Positions 24,139-35,356 are shown, counted from the first letter of the stretch. The stretch is DNA of 64,000 nt from Streptacidiphilus sp. PB12-B1b (GCF_014084125.1 NZ_CP048405.1:3844001-3908000), one strand, 5' to 3'. Made by a program: numbers and translations. Notes: generated by a model from the letters alone, not told the origin.

Positions 24139-24855
24139 TCAGTGCAGGATGCTGACCGCGCGGGCGATCACCAGCAGGGAGGTGAGCAGGGCGGCGATGC
24201 TCTGGACGCCCATCATGAGCTTGACCCGGGCGGACAGCGGCATGGTGTCGGTGGGGCTGAACGCGGTCGAGTTGGTCACCGAGACGTACAGGTAGTCGGT
24301 GAGGGTGGGCACCCAGTCGGTGGTGATGCTGGAGCCGTCGGCGACTTCCTGCACGGTGTCGTGGTTCTCGTCCTGGGAGAAGCGGAAGTCCGCCAGCGGG
24401 AGTTCCTCGCGCGGCACCTGGGTGCGGCTGACGGGGCCGCCGCGGTCCAGCTCCCAGTAGGCCAGGCCGAAGACGATGATGTTGGTGAGCCAGACCTGCA
24501 GGGCGGCCACCAGCAGCGAGTCGCCGTTCTGCACGCCGGCCGAGACCAGGTCGTGGACGAGGATGCCCAGCGCGACCAGGTTGCTGGCCGCGATCACCGC
24601 CACCAGCGCCAGCGAGAGCACCCGGGAGATCCTGGTCTGCCGGGTCATCCGCCGGGGGTTGACCACCACCAGCGGGACCAGCAGCAGCAGCTCCAGGGCG
24701 GGCAGGACGTAACGCGGTGCGAACAGCAGGTTCTGCGGCAGCAGCACGTACAGCGCCATGGCCGCCAGCGTGGCGGCCACCGCGGGCAGCCGGGCCTCGC
24801 CGCGCCGTTCGTGGCGCGGATGCCTGGTCCGTGCTTCCTCGCGCGGGTGACCCAT
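24139..24855 (-). CDS. Five-helix membrane protein, channel-like
   Basis: 238 residues. There is a basic cytoplasmic N-terminus (about 1-22), then helices near 24-42, 47-65, 77-100 and 112-135, a soluble insert, and a last helix near 210-235. Before the last helix, TDYLYVSVTNSTAFSPTD looks like a re-entrant pore segment, resembling that of DUF1345/ion-channel-like proteins. The function is not established; channel or mechanosensor is a guess from this pattern. It is followed by its own hairpin and precedes the holin/DUF3618 operon on the same strand. Confidence 0.65.
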   Translation of the reverse strand: MGHPREEARTRHPRHERRGEARLPAVAATLAAMALYVLLPQNLLFAPRYVLPALELLLLVPLVVVNPRRMTRQTRISRVLSLALVAVIAASNLVALGILVHDLVSAGVQNGDSLLVAALQVWLTNIIVFGLAYWELDRGGPVSRTQVPREELPLADFRFSQDENHDTVQEVADGSSITTDWVPTLTDYLYVSVTNSTAFSPTDTMPLSARVKLMMGVQSIAALLTSLLVIARAVSILH

Positions 24856-25041
24856 GTCGTGCTTCTTCCTGTCGGCCGCCGGTGATCATCCTGTCGAACT
24901 CCGGGGAGTCCGTGATCTCCTCCTTGGCACGACCGGTATCGCTGTTGTGAAGATCCTCCTGTCCTGCTCCGGGCGACTCATGCGTGATCGGGCGAGGCCG
25001 CCGCGGCCCGGGACCGCGCCCGGGCCACCGGCAGCCGGGCG

Positions 25042-25410
25042 TCAGGTGAGCCGACCTGCCGCCGCCGGCCGGGGAAGCGCCGTCGCCGGCACCGGGGCGG
25101 TGACCTGCGTCCGCGTGAACATCCCGACCACCGCAGCGGCGGTGGACATCACCATGGCCTGCTCGGACGGCGACCAGTGCAGCCCGAAGCCCACCCCCAG
25201 AGCCACCATCGCCTGCACCAGCCCCAGGACCGCCGCGGCGATCCCGTCGTGCGTGCTCAACGCCATGCCCAGACCGGCGAGCGCGGCGGCGACGGCATTG
25301 ACCACCGCCTGCTGATCGCCCGAGGCGTGGAACACCACCGCGCTCCCGACCTTTACTATGATCGCCAGCAGCGACAGCCACAGCACGGGCTCACGACCGA
25401 AGACCTTCAC
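25042..25410 (-). CDS. Small membrane protein, unknown
   Basis: 122 residues from GTG 25410 (GGAAAGGA 6 bases upstream). There are two or three membrane segments (about 8-28, 38-62, 65-85) and a polar Pro-Ala tail. Segments such as GDQQAVVNAVAAALAGLGMALSTHDG resemble phage-holin-like or actinobacterial 'hypothetical membrane' proteins. No catalytic motif is present. It stands between the channel-like gene and the divergent MEDS operon. Confidence 0.6.
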   Translation of the reverse strand: MKVFGREPVLWLSLLAIIVKVGSAVVFHASGDQQAVVNAVAAALAGLGMALSTHDGIAAAVLGLVQAMVALGVGFGLHWSPSEQAMVMSTAAAVVGMFTRTQVTAPVPATALPRPAAAGRLT

Positions 25411-25626
25411 GGCAATTCCTTTCCCAGACAGGCTTCCTGGCGACGATCTGCCCCGGAACGCCATGACCATCCCTCACCGTGCCGGGGATTCCGGGACCGC
25501 CGTCCGGGGCGGTCCGACGTACGGGTCCCGCAGCGGAACACCGCTACAGTGGTCCAGACATGTCGGCGGCGCCACGAAGGAGATCTGGCCGGGAATGGAC
25601 GCGGTGAGTGCCGTGTGGTCGAGGTG

Positions 25627-26517
25627 ATGACGCGACAGGGCGGAGAACGCCAGGTCCAGGACATGGGCCATGGCGATCATTTGTGCCTCGCGTTCGCCGA
25701 CGACGCCGAGCAGCGCCGGGTGGTGACCGCCTACCTGGCGGCGGGCCTCCAGCGCGGCGAGCGGGTGCTGTACTTCGCCGACCTGAACGAGCCGGGGCAG
25801 GTGCTGGGCTGGCTGGAGGCGGCCGGGGCCGACCCGGGCGCGGCGCTGGGGCGCGGACAGCTGACGGTGACCACCGCCGACGACAGCTATCTGGCGGCCG
25901 GCTCCTTCGACGCCGACACCATGGTCGCCACCCTGCAGCAGGAGGTCCACGACGCCCTGGCGGCCGGCTGGAACGGCCTGCGGGTCAGCGGTGAGATGGG
26001 CTGGGCGCTGCGCGGGGTGCCCGGAGCGGAGCAGCTGGGCGCGTACGAGACCAAGGTGAACGCGGTCTTCGCCGGACGCCCGGCCCTGGCGATCTGCCAG
26101 TACGACGCCCGCCGCTTCGGCACCGCGCAGCTGCACGAGTTCGACCGCCGCCACCCCGGCGCGGTGGAGCTGGACGCGCTGTACAGCGATGCCGCGCTGC
26201 GGCTGGTGCCGGCCTTCCGGGCCGGTCAGCGGGCACTGCGGGTGGTGGGCACGGTGGACTACCGCACCACCGAGGCCTTGGCCGGGGTGCTGGAGACGGT
26301 ACTGGGCTGGCCCGGGGACGTCTGGGTGGACATGAGCGCCCTGGAGTTCATCGACCTGGCCGGGATGCGGGCGCTGGCCCGCGCCGCCGAGCGGCTTCCG
26401 GCCGGGCGGCGGATGCACGTGGTGGAGCTGGCGCCGATGCTGTGCCAGGTGGTCAGCGTGATCGGCTGGGACGAGCACCCCTCGCTGACCGTCAGCGCGG
26501 GGGAGGGGCCCGCATGA
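25627..26517 (+). CDS. MEDS-STAS fusion, anti-anti-sigma-like
   Basis: 296 residues from ATG 25627; ATG 25663 is an alternative. An N-terminal MEDS sensory domain (about 10-185) carries the GDHLCLAF His-x-Cys motif and SGEMGWALRG. A C-terminal STAS domain (about 200-290) includes VGTVDYRTTEALAG and DMSALEFIDLAGMRALARAAERL. At the site where STAS antagonists are phosphorylated (DSSG), this protein has DLAG, so it cannot be switched by serine phosphorylation in the usual way. It overlaps the next gene by four bases (ATGA), and that gene encodes a MEDS-HATPase, its likely partner. Confidence 0.88.
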   Translation: MTRQGGERQVQDMGHGDHLCLAFADDAEQRRVVTAYLAAGLQRGERVLYFADLNEPGQVLGWLEAAGADPGAALGRGQLTVTTADDSYLAAGSFDADTMVATLQQEVHDALAAGWNGLRVSGEMGWALRGVPGAEQLGAYETKVNAVFAGRPALAICQYDARRFGTAQLHEFDRRHPGAVELDALYSDAALRLVPAFRAGQRALRVVGTVDYRTTEALAGVLETVLGWPGDVWVDMSALEFIDLAGMRALARAAERLPAGRRMHVVELAPMLCQVVSVIGWDEHPSLTVSAGEGPA

Positions 26518-27527
26518 CCGGCACGACGACCGGGCGCCCCGCGCGCGCGGTGCGCGGCGGTGCGGTGCCGGGCCGGGCGCGCCGGGGACGGGTCCACCGG
26601 GGCCTGGTGCACCAGGGCCTGGTCTACGGGGACGACGAGGCGTTCCTGGACGCCACGGTGCCGTTCTGCCTCGACGGCCTGGAGCAGGGCGACGCGGTCC
26701 TGGCGGTGACGACCGACGCCAACATCGGCCTGCTGCGCCGGGCGCTGAAGGACGCCGCCGAGGACATCGAGTTCGTCGACGCCGACCAGTGGTACCGGGC
26801 GCCGGGCCGCACGCTGGGCGCCTACCACCGCTATGTCGACCGGCACGCCGCCGGTGACCGGCCCCGCCGGACGCGGGTGATCGGCGAGCCGGTGTGGCAC
26901 GGCCGCGACGCGCTGGAACGGGCCGAGTGGGCCCGCTACGAGTCGGTGATCAACGTCGCCTTCGCCGACTGCCCCGCGTGGATCATCTGCCCCTACGACA
27001 CCCGGGTGCTGCCGGATGAGGTGGTGGCCGGCGCCCGGCGCACCCATCCGCAGCTGGTGACAGGCCCGGCCCCACACGCCAGCGACCGCTATGCCGCGCC
27101 CGACGCGGCAGCCGGCCCCTGGACGCGCGGGCTCGCCCCGGCGCCCGCCGACGGCGGCGGGGCCGCGCTCCGCTTCGGCGCCGAGCTGGCCCCGGTACGG
27201 GCCTTCGTGGCCCGTGAGGCCGCGTCCCTGGGCCTGCCCGGCAGCGGCGTGCGGCGGCTGGTCTTTGCCGTCAACGAGGTCGCCACCAACGCCGTCCAGC
27301 ACGGCGCCGGCGGACGGGTGGCCGTGCGCCGCAGCGGGCGCCGCATCGTCTGCGACGTCACCAACCCCGGCGGCGGCGACGTCGACTGGTACCTGGGCTA
27401 CCTGCCGCCCGGCCCGGAGCAGCAGCGCGGCCACGGCCTGTGGACGGTGCGCCAGCTGTGCGACCTGGTCGAGGTGGTCGCCGACCGGGGCACGACCACC
27501 GTGCGCGTGCAGCTCAGCCTGCCCTGA
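26514..27527 (+). CDS. MEDS-HATPase anti-sigma-type kinase
   Basis: 337 residues. The N-terminal MEDS domain (about 20-190) has VHQGLVYGDDEAFL in place of the His-x-Cys motif and WARYESVINVAFADCP. After a linker comes an RsbW-like HATPase_c domain (about 215-337): N-box FAVNEVATNAVQHG, and GHGLWTVRQLCDLVE as the G2 region. It should bind ATP and either phosphorylate a STAS partner or sequester a sigma factor. Translation is coupled to the MEDS-STAS gene, so the two probably form a sensor pair. Ligand unknown; DcmR-type MEDS domains respond to small organic molecules. Confidence 0.88.
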   Translation: MTGTTTGRPARAVRGGAVPGRARRGRVHRGLVHQGLVYGDDEAFLDATVPFCLDGLEQGDAVLAVTTDANIGLLRRALKDAAEDIEFVDADQWYRAPGRTLGAYHRYVDRHAAGDRPRRTRVIGEPVWHGRDALERAEWARYESVINVAFADCPAWIICPYDTRVLPDEVVAGARRTHPQLVTGPAPHASDRYAAPDAAAGPWTRGLAPAPADGGGAALRFGAELAPVRAFVAREAASLGLPGSGVRRLVFAVNEVATNAVQHGAGGRVAVRRSGRRIVCDVTNPGGGDVDWYLGYLPPGPEQQRGHGLWTVRQLCDLVEVVADRGTTTVRVQLSLP

Positions 27528-27601
27528 CCGCGCCCGCCCCGCACTGCGCACCGGCGCCGTCGTCGGCAGGCAGGCCGGGCCGGGCCGGGTCGGACCGGTG
27601 G

Positions 27602-28855
27602 TCAGAGCCGGGCGATCAGCAGGGAGATGTCGTCGTGCTGGCCGGTCGGGTCGGCCATGGCCCGGAGCAGGCTGTCGGCCAGCTGCTCCGGGGGCTGACC
27701 GCGCAGCTCCCGTACGGCGTCCACTAGCCGGGCCAGGCCGACGTCGATGTCCTCGGCCCGGCGTTCGATCAGCCCGTCGGTGTAGAGCACCAGCGTGTCG
27801 CCGGTGCGGAAGTCCGTGCTGGCCTGGGGGCGGGGGACGTGCTCCGGGCGCGCGCCGAGCGGGGGATCGGTGGCCCGGTCCAGCAGCTCGTACGTCCCGT
27901 CCGGGTGCATCAGGACCGGCGGCGGATGGCCGGCGTTGCTGTACGTCAGCAGCCTGCTGACCGGGAAGATCCGGCAGGCGAAGGTGGTGGTGGCCATCGC
28001 GCCCTCCAGCGAGCGGGCGTACAGCCCCAGCGTCTCCAGGGCCCCGCTGGGACTGTCGGCGACCCGGATCGCCGCACTGAGCGCGCTGCGCAGCATGCCC
28101 ATGACGCTGGCCGCGGCCACCCCGTGGCCCACTACGTCGCCCACGGTCAGGCCGAGCTGGCCGTCGTGCAGGTCCACCACGTCGTACCAGTCGCCGCAGG
28201 CGTTCATCCCCTGCAGCGCCGGGCGGTAGCGCACCGCGATCTCCGGGTGCGCCTCCAGGTCCGGGGCGGACAGCATGGTGCGTTGCAGGGCCAGCGCGAC
28301 GCCGCTGGTCCAGGCGGCCGACTCCTCCAGCCTGGCGTGCGCCTCCTGGAGTTCCCGGACGCGCATGTAGACCTGCGAGCGCAGCCCCGGCGCCGCCCGG
28401 CCGTCCGAGCCGGGCGCCTTGTCCTGCTGCTGCTCCGCCCGGACGAACTCGGTCACGTCGTCGATGCGGTGGATGATCAGCTCGACCTTTCCGGAGCTGT
28501 CCGCCAGCGGCTCGTTCACCACGTTCCACCAGCGCGGCTCCAGCTGTTCTCCGGCCTTCCCGGGGATGGCGAAGCGGAGCAGGACCAGCACGTCCGGCAG
28601 GCCGGTGGCGAGCACCGTTTCCAGCGAGCGGCGGTGGACCTCGGCGCCGCTCGGTTCCGGGGCGCCCGGCTCGGGCGGGAAGGCGTCGAAGAAGCCGCGC
28701 CCGGTCAGTTCACCGGCGGTGCGGCCGGTGGCCCGGGCGTAGGCGTCGTTCAGCGCGACGATGCGCAGCTCCCGGTCCAGCACCACGCACGCGGCCGGTA
28801 CGGCGCGGAACAGCGCGGCGAAGTCCAGCGGGGCTCCCGCGCGGTCTGCCGCCAT
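27602..28855 (-). CDS. PAS-SpoIIE (PP2C) phosphatase
   Basis: 417 residues from ATG 28855 with GGAGGA just upstream; TTG 28867 is an alternative. A PAS domain (about 8-130; FRAVPAACVVLDRELRIVALNDAY) and a coiled-coil linker precede a SpoIIE-type phosphatase domain (about 190-417) with metal-binding CGDWYDVV, LTVGDVVGHGVAAAS and QHDDISLL. It should dephosphorylate a phospho-STAS antagonist in response to a PAS-bound signal. It is convergent with the MEDS operon, 74 bases between stops. Confidence 0.88.
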   Translation of the reverse strand: MAADRAGAPLDFAALFRAVPAACVVLDRELRIVALNDAYARATGRTAGELTGRGFFDAFPPEPGAPEPSGAEVHRRSLETVLATGLPDVLVLLRFAIPGKAGEQLEPRWWNVVNEPLADSSGKVELIIHRIDDVTEFVRAEQQQDKAPGSDGRAAPGLRSQVYMRVRELQEAHARLEESAAWTSGVALALQRTMLSAPDLEAHPEIAVRYRPALQGMNACGDWYDVVDLHDGQLGLTVGDVVGHGVAAASVMGMLRSALSAAIRVADSPSGALETLGLYARSLEGAMATTTFACRIFPVSRLLTYSNAGHPPPVLMHPDGTYELLDRATDPPLGARPEHVPRPQASTDFRTGDTLVLYTDGLIERRAEDIDVGLARLVDAVRELRGQPPEQLADSLLRAMADPTGQHDDISLLIARL

Positions 28856-29054
28856 GCCGTCCTCCAAGGCGCCCCGCGCCCGGGGCGAGACCCTCCCGCT
28901 CCGCAGCCCCGCGCGGCCGTGCCTGTCCAGTCAATTCTCTCCGGCCCGGCTCAGCCCCGCAGCCACACGGGCCGTTCACCCGGACGGCCCGCACCGCCCG
29001 CGCGGCGGGGCGGGGCGGATGCGCGGTCCGGCGGCCGCGGCGGCGTCCGGGGAG

Positions 29055-29558
29055 TCAGGAGCGGGGCGGCAGGCGGTGCAGGAGGACGTCGGTGAGTCGG
29101 CCTTCGGCCACGCGCGCGGTCAGGTAGGTGGCGAACGGCTGGCGGCGGCGGTCGGTCGGTGAACCGGGGTTGAGCAGCCGCAGGCCGCCGGGGGCCTGAC
29201 TGTCCCAGGGGATGTGGCTGTGCCCGAAGACCAGGACGTCGACGTCGGGGAACTGCGCCGCGCAGCGCCGCTCGCGGCCCTGGGCGGGGCCGGTCTCGTG
29301 CACCACGCCGAAGCGCAGGCCTTGGAGCTCGACCCGCGCCACCAGGGGCAGGCGCTCCCGCAGCGCCGGCCCGTCGTTGTTGCCGTGGACCGCGACCAGC
29401 CGCCTGGACCTGGCCTGGAGCAGGTCCAGGGTGGCGGTGTCGGTCCAGTCGCCGGCGTGGAGGACGACGTCGGCCTCGTCCACCGCGTCGAGCAGCGGAC
29501 GGGGCAGGTGCCGGGCGCGGGTCGGCACGTGTGTGTCCGAGGTCAGCAGAAGGCGCAC
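29055..29558 (-). CDS. YfcE-type metallophosphoesterase
   Basis: 167 residues. Calcineurin-like metal motifs in order: SDTH (7-10), GDW (about 36-38), GNND (about 59-62), and the C-terminal GHSH (about 111-114) followed by NPGS, the MJ0936/YfcE pattern. Such enzymes hydrolyse phosphodiesters, and some are cyclic-nucleotide phosphodiesterases. Length is standard. It lies between the PAS phosphatase and an AraC regulator on the same strand but with no obvious operon link. Confidence 0.88.
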   Translation of the reverse strand: MRLLLTSDTHVPTRARHLPRPLLDAVDEADVVLHAGDWTDTATLDLLQARSRRLVAVHGNNDGPALRERLPLVARVELQGLRFGVVHETGPAQGRERRCAAQFPDVDVLVFGHSHIPWDSQAPGGLRLLNPGSPTDRRRQPFATYLTARVAEGRLTDVLLHRLPPRS

Positions 29559-29624
29559 GTGAGTCTCCCGAGGATGAGCGGCCGTGACCGTGCCGGACAG
29601 TCGGCCTGCTACGACTATCCCCGG

Positions 29625-30392
29625 TCAGGGGCGGGTCGGCGGCTCCAGACCGGCTGCGGCCCGGTACGCGCCGGGGGTCTGGCCCATGGTGCGGGCGAAG
29701 GTGTCGATGAAGGCGCTGGCAGTGGCCCAGCCGCAGCGTTGCCCGGTCGCGGTGACGCTCGCTCCCTCGGCCAGCTGGATCATGGCGTGGAAGACCCGGG
29801 TGTTGGTGCGCCACTGGGGGTAGCTCATCCCGAACTCGGTCCGGAAGAGCCGGGTGAGGGTGCGCTCGCCGACCCCGACGCTGCGCGCCAGCCAGGCCAT
29901 GGTCCGGGCCCGGCTCAGGTCGTCGGCGACCAGCCGGCAGGCGTGGGCCAGCCGCGGGTCGCGCGCCACCGGCAGCGTCAGGGGCTGGACGTGCGCGCGC
30001 CGCAGCCGATCGCCCAGCACCGCCCGCAGCCGCTGCGACTCGGGCGCCGGGAGGCCGGGCTCGGTGGAGGCGATGAGCAGCTCGCGGAGCAGGCCGTCGA
30101 CGGCCACGATGGTCGGCGCGGCGACCGGCAGCGGCGGCTCGCCCGCCGGAAACCCGAGGGTGTGCACCGAGCAGTGCCCGTAGACCCGGTGCTCGTGCCA
30201 GGTGTCCGCGGGGATCCACACCGCCCGGTCGGCGCAGGCGACCCAGGCCCCGCCCTCGGTCTGGACGGCGAGGACGCCCCGGCTGACGTACACCAGCTGG
30301 TGGTAGTCGTGCCGGTGGCGGTCGATGACCTCGCCGGGGGCATGATCGTGGGCGTTGGTGGGTGCGAGCGGTCCAAGGCTGTTCTGCGACAC
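29625..30392 (-). CDS. AraC family regulator with cupin domain
   Basis: About 255 residues from GTG 30392; the start is uncertain because no clear ribosome binding site exists. The N-terminal cupin (HRHDYHQLVYVSRGVLAVQTEGGAWV ... WIPADTWHEHRVYG) carries metal or ligand-binding histidines. The C-terminal double helix-turn-helix includes MAWLARSVGVGERTLTRLFRTEFGMS and GWATASAFIDTFARTMGQTPGAYR. It is divergent from an MFS exporter gene and is probably its regulator. Confidence 0.85.
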   Translation of the reverse strand: MSQNSLGPLAPTNAHDHAPGEVIDRHRHDYHQLVYVSRGVLAVQTEGGAWVACADRAVWIPADTWHEHRVYGHCSVHTLGFPAGEPPLPVAAPTIVAVDGLLRELLIASTEPGLPAPESQRLRAVLGDRLRRAHVQPLTLPVARDPRLAHACRLVADDLSRARTMAWLARSVGVGERTLTRLFRTEFGMSYPQWRTNTRVFHAMIQLAEGASVTATGQRCGWATASAFIDTFARTMGQTPGAYRAAAGLEPPTRP

Positions 30393-30547
30393 AATCAGGC
30401 AGAATATGGGAAGTGCGGCGGTCGGCGCCCATGACAGCGTGGCGCCATGAACACAGCACCCGGGGCCCAGGCCCGTCCACGGCACGGCCGCCACCGCCGG
30501 CGGCCGACGCCCCCCGCCCTGCCCGTGGCCGGCCCCGGGGCCGAGCG

Positions 30548-31813
30548 GTGACGACGACCGAGCAGCCCGCGCCCCCGCAGCCGGGCCTCGCGGGCCGGCT
30601 GCGCCGCGCCGCCGTGGACGTACGCCCGCTCGCCGTCCCCGAGTTCCGGCGGGTCGTGCTCGGGCAGGGCGCGTCGCTGGTGGGGACGATGGTGACCGAG
30701 GTCGCCGTCCCGGTGCAGATCTACGCCATGTCGCACTCGTCGCTGTACGTGGGCCTGGCCGGGCTCGCCGGGTTCGTGCCCATCGTCGTCTTCGGGCTGT
30801 ACGGCGGGGCCGTCGCCGACGCCGTCGACCGCCGGCAGCTGTGCCTGTGGTCGTCCCTGGTGACCTGGGCGGTGACCCTGGCCCTCCTGGCCCGGACCCT
30901 GTGGGACGTCGGATCGGTGCCGCTGGTCCTGGTCCTGGTCGCCGTCCAGGGAGCCGGCTTCGCCGTGTCCTCCTCGACCCGCGGCGCCATCATCCCGCGC
31001 ATCGTGCCGCCCGACCTGGTCCCGGCCGCCAACACACTGAGCTTCACCGTCGGCAACGTCAGCCAGATCCTCGGCCCGCTCGCCGCCGGCGCCCTCGTCG
31101 CCCTGCCGCACGGCTTCGCCTACGCCTACGGCGTCGACGCCCTGCTGTTCACCCTGTCGCTGTACTCCACCTACCGGCTCCCCTCCATCAGACCGACGGG
31201 GACGCCAGCCGGTTCGGGCGCGCGCGCCGTCCTCGACGGCCTGCGCTTCATCAGCGGCAGCCCGGTGCTGCTGATGTCGTTCGCGGTGGACATCGCCGCC
31301 ATGGTGCTGGCCATGCCCAACGCCCTGTTCCCCGAGGCAGCCGCGGCGCGGTTCCACGGCGGGGTCGGCCTGCTGTACTCGTCGGTCGCCATCGGCTCGG
31401 TGCTGGCCGGGCTGTGCAGCGGGTGGATCGGACGCGTGCGGCGCCAGGGCAGGGCGCTCACCTTCGCCGTGCTGGGCTGGGCGGTCGCCATCGCGCTGGC
31501 CGGTCTGGCCCGCACCCTGTGGCTCGCCGTCCTGCTGCTCGCCCTGGCCGGCGCGGCGGACCTGGTCAGCGCCGTCTACCGGCAGACGATCCTGCAGACC
31601 CACGCCCCGGACGAGATGCGGGGACGGATGCAGGGCGTCTTCACCGTCGTCGTCTCCGGCGGCCCCCGGCTGGGGGACCTCCGCGCCGGAGCCATGGCGG
31701 CCACCACCACGCTCACCCTCGCCTGGTCCGGCAGCGCCCTGCTCTGCCTGGTACTGGTCCTGGCCGCAGCCCTCGCCGTCCGGCCCTTCTGGCACTACCG
31801 CACTGATCGGTGA
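30548..31813 (+). CDS. MFS transporter, EntS-like exporter
   Basis: 421 residues from GTG 30548. Twelve membrane helices of the MFS_3 (enterobactin exporter) type; GLYGGAVADAVDRRQL (about 75-90) is the A-like loop between helices 2 and 3, and MRGRMQGVFTVVVSGGPRLGDL near the end is typical of this family. It probably exports a siderophore or drug by proton antiport. It is divergent from a cupin-AraC regulator. A 34-codon frame from ATG 30447 ends in TGA overlapping this GTG (GTGA), but it has no ribosome binding site, so a leader peptide is only a possibility. Confidence 0.87.
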   Translation: MTTTEQPAPPQPGLAGRLRRAAVDVRPLAVPEFRRVVLGQGASLVGTMVTEVAVPVQIYAMSHSSLYVGLAGLAGFVPIVVFGLYGGAVADAVDRRQLCLWSSLVTWAVTLALLARTLWDVGSVPLVLVLVAVQGAGFAVSSSTRGAIIPRIVPPDLVPAANTLSFTVGNVSQILGPLAAGALVALPHGFAYAYGVDALLFTLSLYSTYRLPSIRPTGTPAGSGARAVLDGLRFISGSPVLLMSFAVDIAAMVLAMPNALFPEAAAARFHGGVGLLYSSVAIGSVLAGLCSGWIGRVRRQGRALTFAVLGWAVAIALAGLARTLWLAVLLLALAGAADLVSAVYRQTILQTHAPDEMRGRMQGVFTVVVSGGPRLGDLRAGAMAATTTLTLAWSGSALLCLVLVLAAALAVRPFWHYRTDR

Positions 31814-31835
31814 GGCGGGACGTCCGGGGCCGCCG

Positions 31836-32039
31836 TCAGGCCGACGGGCCGCCGTCGGAGAACGTCAGACCCCCGGCCGCCAGGGCGCGCCGCGCCGGGG
31901 CGGGCCGGTCGGACGGATCCGGCGGCGGGGCCTGGAACAGCGCTCGGTCCACCGGCGGTACCAGGGGCCTGTCCGTGGCGGCGACCGGGGCCGCGGGCTC
32001 GGAGAAGGACGGAAGTCCCAAGGGACGTCGATCAGTCAT
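31836..32039 (-). CDS. Small proline-rich protein, unknown
   Basis: 67 residues from ATG 32039, with AACAGG 6 bases upstream. The sequence begins MTDRRPLGLPSFSEP and is Pro/Ala/Arg-rich with no predicted fold; it ends LTFSDGGPSA. It fills most of an otherwise empty gap between the MFS gene and glgX. Composition is compatible with a coding frame, but there is no family match I recognise. Confidence 0.4.
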   Translation of the reverse strand: MTDRRPLGLPSFSEPAAPVAATDRPLVPPVDRALFQAPPPDPSDRPAPARRALAAGGLTFSDGGPSA

Positions 32040-32144
32040 GGCGGACCTGTTCCCCCGCAGCGCCCCAGCCATGCCTGCGGCGACCCGCGCGGGCACCGGG
32101 CGCCGGACCGGTGTACCGACGCCGCCACGGGGCAGCCGCGTCCC

Positions 32145-34250
<2,106 letters not shown>

Positions 34251-34289
34251 TCACCGCGCGCGGTGACCCGTCAGGGCCTCGCTCCCCGG

Positions 34290-34676
34290 TCAGTCCTGGG
34301 GGGCGGGGTCCTGCGGGTCGACTCCGGTGACGGACGAGGCGTCCCTGCCGCCGCTGGGCCGCTGCGAGGCGCCCTTGGGCCCGGTGTCGTGGTGGCCCTG
34401 CTGGCCGCCCTTCTTCGCGTGGTCCTCACCCCGGCGGCCGTCGCTCTTGACGGTGTTGCCGGTGACCTTGCCGGTCTCCTCCTTGGAGACGGTCCGGCCC
34501 GGGCCCGGCTTGGGGGCGTACTCATCCGGATGGAAGGAGCGGTGCGCGCTCGGGTTGTCCTGGGTGGGGGTGGCGTCCACGCTCGGGCCCCAGCCGTGCT
34601 CCGGGACGTCCCGCTGCATGCCCGTCGTCTGCTTGCCCTGCGTCGGCGCGGTCGGCTCGGTGTTCTCCTTCGACAT
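34290..34676 (-). CDS. Hydrophilic disordered protein, unknown
   Basis: 128 residues, without hydrophobic segments. Rich in Gly, Lys, Asp, Pro and Gln, for example HAKKGGQQGHHDTGPKGA, suggesting an intrinsically disordered protein of hydrophilin or desiccation type. The ribosome binding site CAGGAGAACGGTC precedes ATG 34676. It lies downstream of a membrane-protein gene on the same strand (56-base gap). Function is inferred only from composition. Confidence 0.6.
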   Translation of the reverse strand: MSKENTEPTAPTQGKQTTGMQRDVPEHGWGPSVDATPTQDNPSAHRSFHPDEYAPKPGPGRTVSKEETGKVTGNTVKSDGRRGEDHAKKGGQQGHHDTGPKGASQRPSGGRDASSVTGVDPQDPAPQD

Positions 34677-34732
34677 GACCGTTCTCCTGTTCCTGTCGGT
34701 TCCCTGGTGCGTTGACGGTGCGTGACGGCTGG

Positions 34733-35290
34733 TCAGTGGGCGAAGCGGTGCCAGCGGTTGGGCCTGCGCGGGTTGTCGGTCGAGGCCGGCTCGTCGTCGG
34801 TCTGCAGGGCCTGATCGCTGCCGGTCTGCTCGCCGGCGGTCTGCGCGGCTCGGCCCTCCAGCGGGCCGGACGGCTGGGTGCGCAGGAGCTCCTGCTGGCT
34901 GATCAGGTCGTCGCGCTGGCCGGCGAGGTGATCGCGCTCCTCGGCGGCGGAGGCCGCCTCGGCCTGGGCCGTGTCGCGCTGGTCGACCAGGTCGTCGTGG
35001 TTCCTGTGCGTGGCGGCCGTCTCGCGGCGCGAGCGGTGCAGGCTGTGCCGGGCTTCGCCGGCGCGCCGGGAGGTGCGGCGGGCCCCGGTCAGCATCAGGC
35101 CCAGCCCCAGCATCGCCACGGCCCCGACGATGATGCCGAAGAGGAACAGCGCGCCGGTGGAGCCGGTCATGTGCTGACCGAAGATCGAGAAGTGGCTGAG
35201 GGCGTGCGCGCTGCCGGTGTTGCTGAAGATACCGACCAATGCGACAACGGCCGCCGCCACGAGCAGGATGAGTCCGAGAATGATGATCAT
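34733..35290 (-). CDS. Two-helix membrane protein with coiled-coil tail
   Basis: 185 residues. Membrane helices at about 2-22 and 45-68; then a charged coiled-coil (about 85-135; DLVDQRDTAQAEAASAAEERDHLAGQ) and a disordered acidic tail. LapA-like topology, but no named family. It is divergent from a TetR regulator, and the 125-base gap contains the CGTAGAC/GTCTACG inverted repeat, so it may be the regulator's target. Confidence 0.65.
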   Translation of the reverse strand: MIIILGLILLVAAAVVALVGIFSNTGSAHALSHFSIFGQHMTGSTGALFLFGIIVGAVAMLGLGLMLTGARRTSRRAGEARHSLHRSRRETAATHRNHDDLVDQRDTAQAEAASAAEERDHLAGQRDDLISQQELLRTQPSGPLEGRAAQTAGEQTGSDQALQTDDEPASTDNPRRPNRWHRFAH

Positions 35291-35315
35291 GACGTGCTCC
35301 AGAGGGGTTTACGTC

Positions 35316-35356
35316 GTAGACCTACAGTCAACGCCCGGACTACACTGATGTCTACG
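35316..35356. promoter_or_regulatory. Inverted repeat between membrane protein and TetR gene
   Basis: CGTAGAC (35316-35322) and GTCTACG (35350-35356), perfect 7-base arms 27 bases apart. Shorter GTAG/CTAC echoes between and beyond them (CTACAGT, ACTACACTG, GCCTACG) suggest several operator half-sites for the TetR-family protein at 35416. Confidence 0.45.

Noticed and set aside
25548..25563. AGTGGTCCAGACATGT as a third DasR-type site before the MEDS-STAS gene
   Set aside because: Only the left half and centre match the consensus, and the downstream gene has no link to amino sugars.
30447..30551. A 34-codon frame ending in GTGA overlap with the MFS start
   Set aside because: No ribosome binding site; the Pro/Arg-rich product looks non-coding. 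Mentioned as a possibility under the MFS gene.
34251..34266. TCACCGCGCGCGGTGA palindrome after glgX as a terminator
   Set aside because: As a hairpin it has only a 6-base stem; possible but weak.
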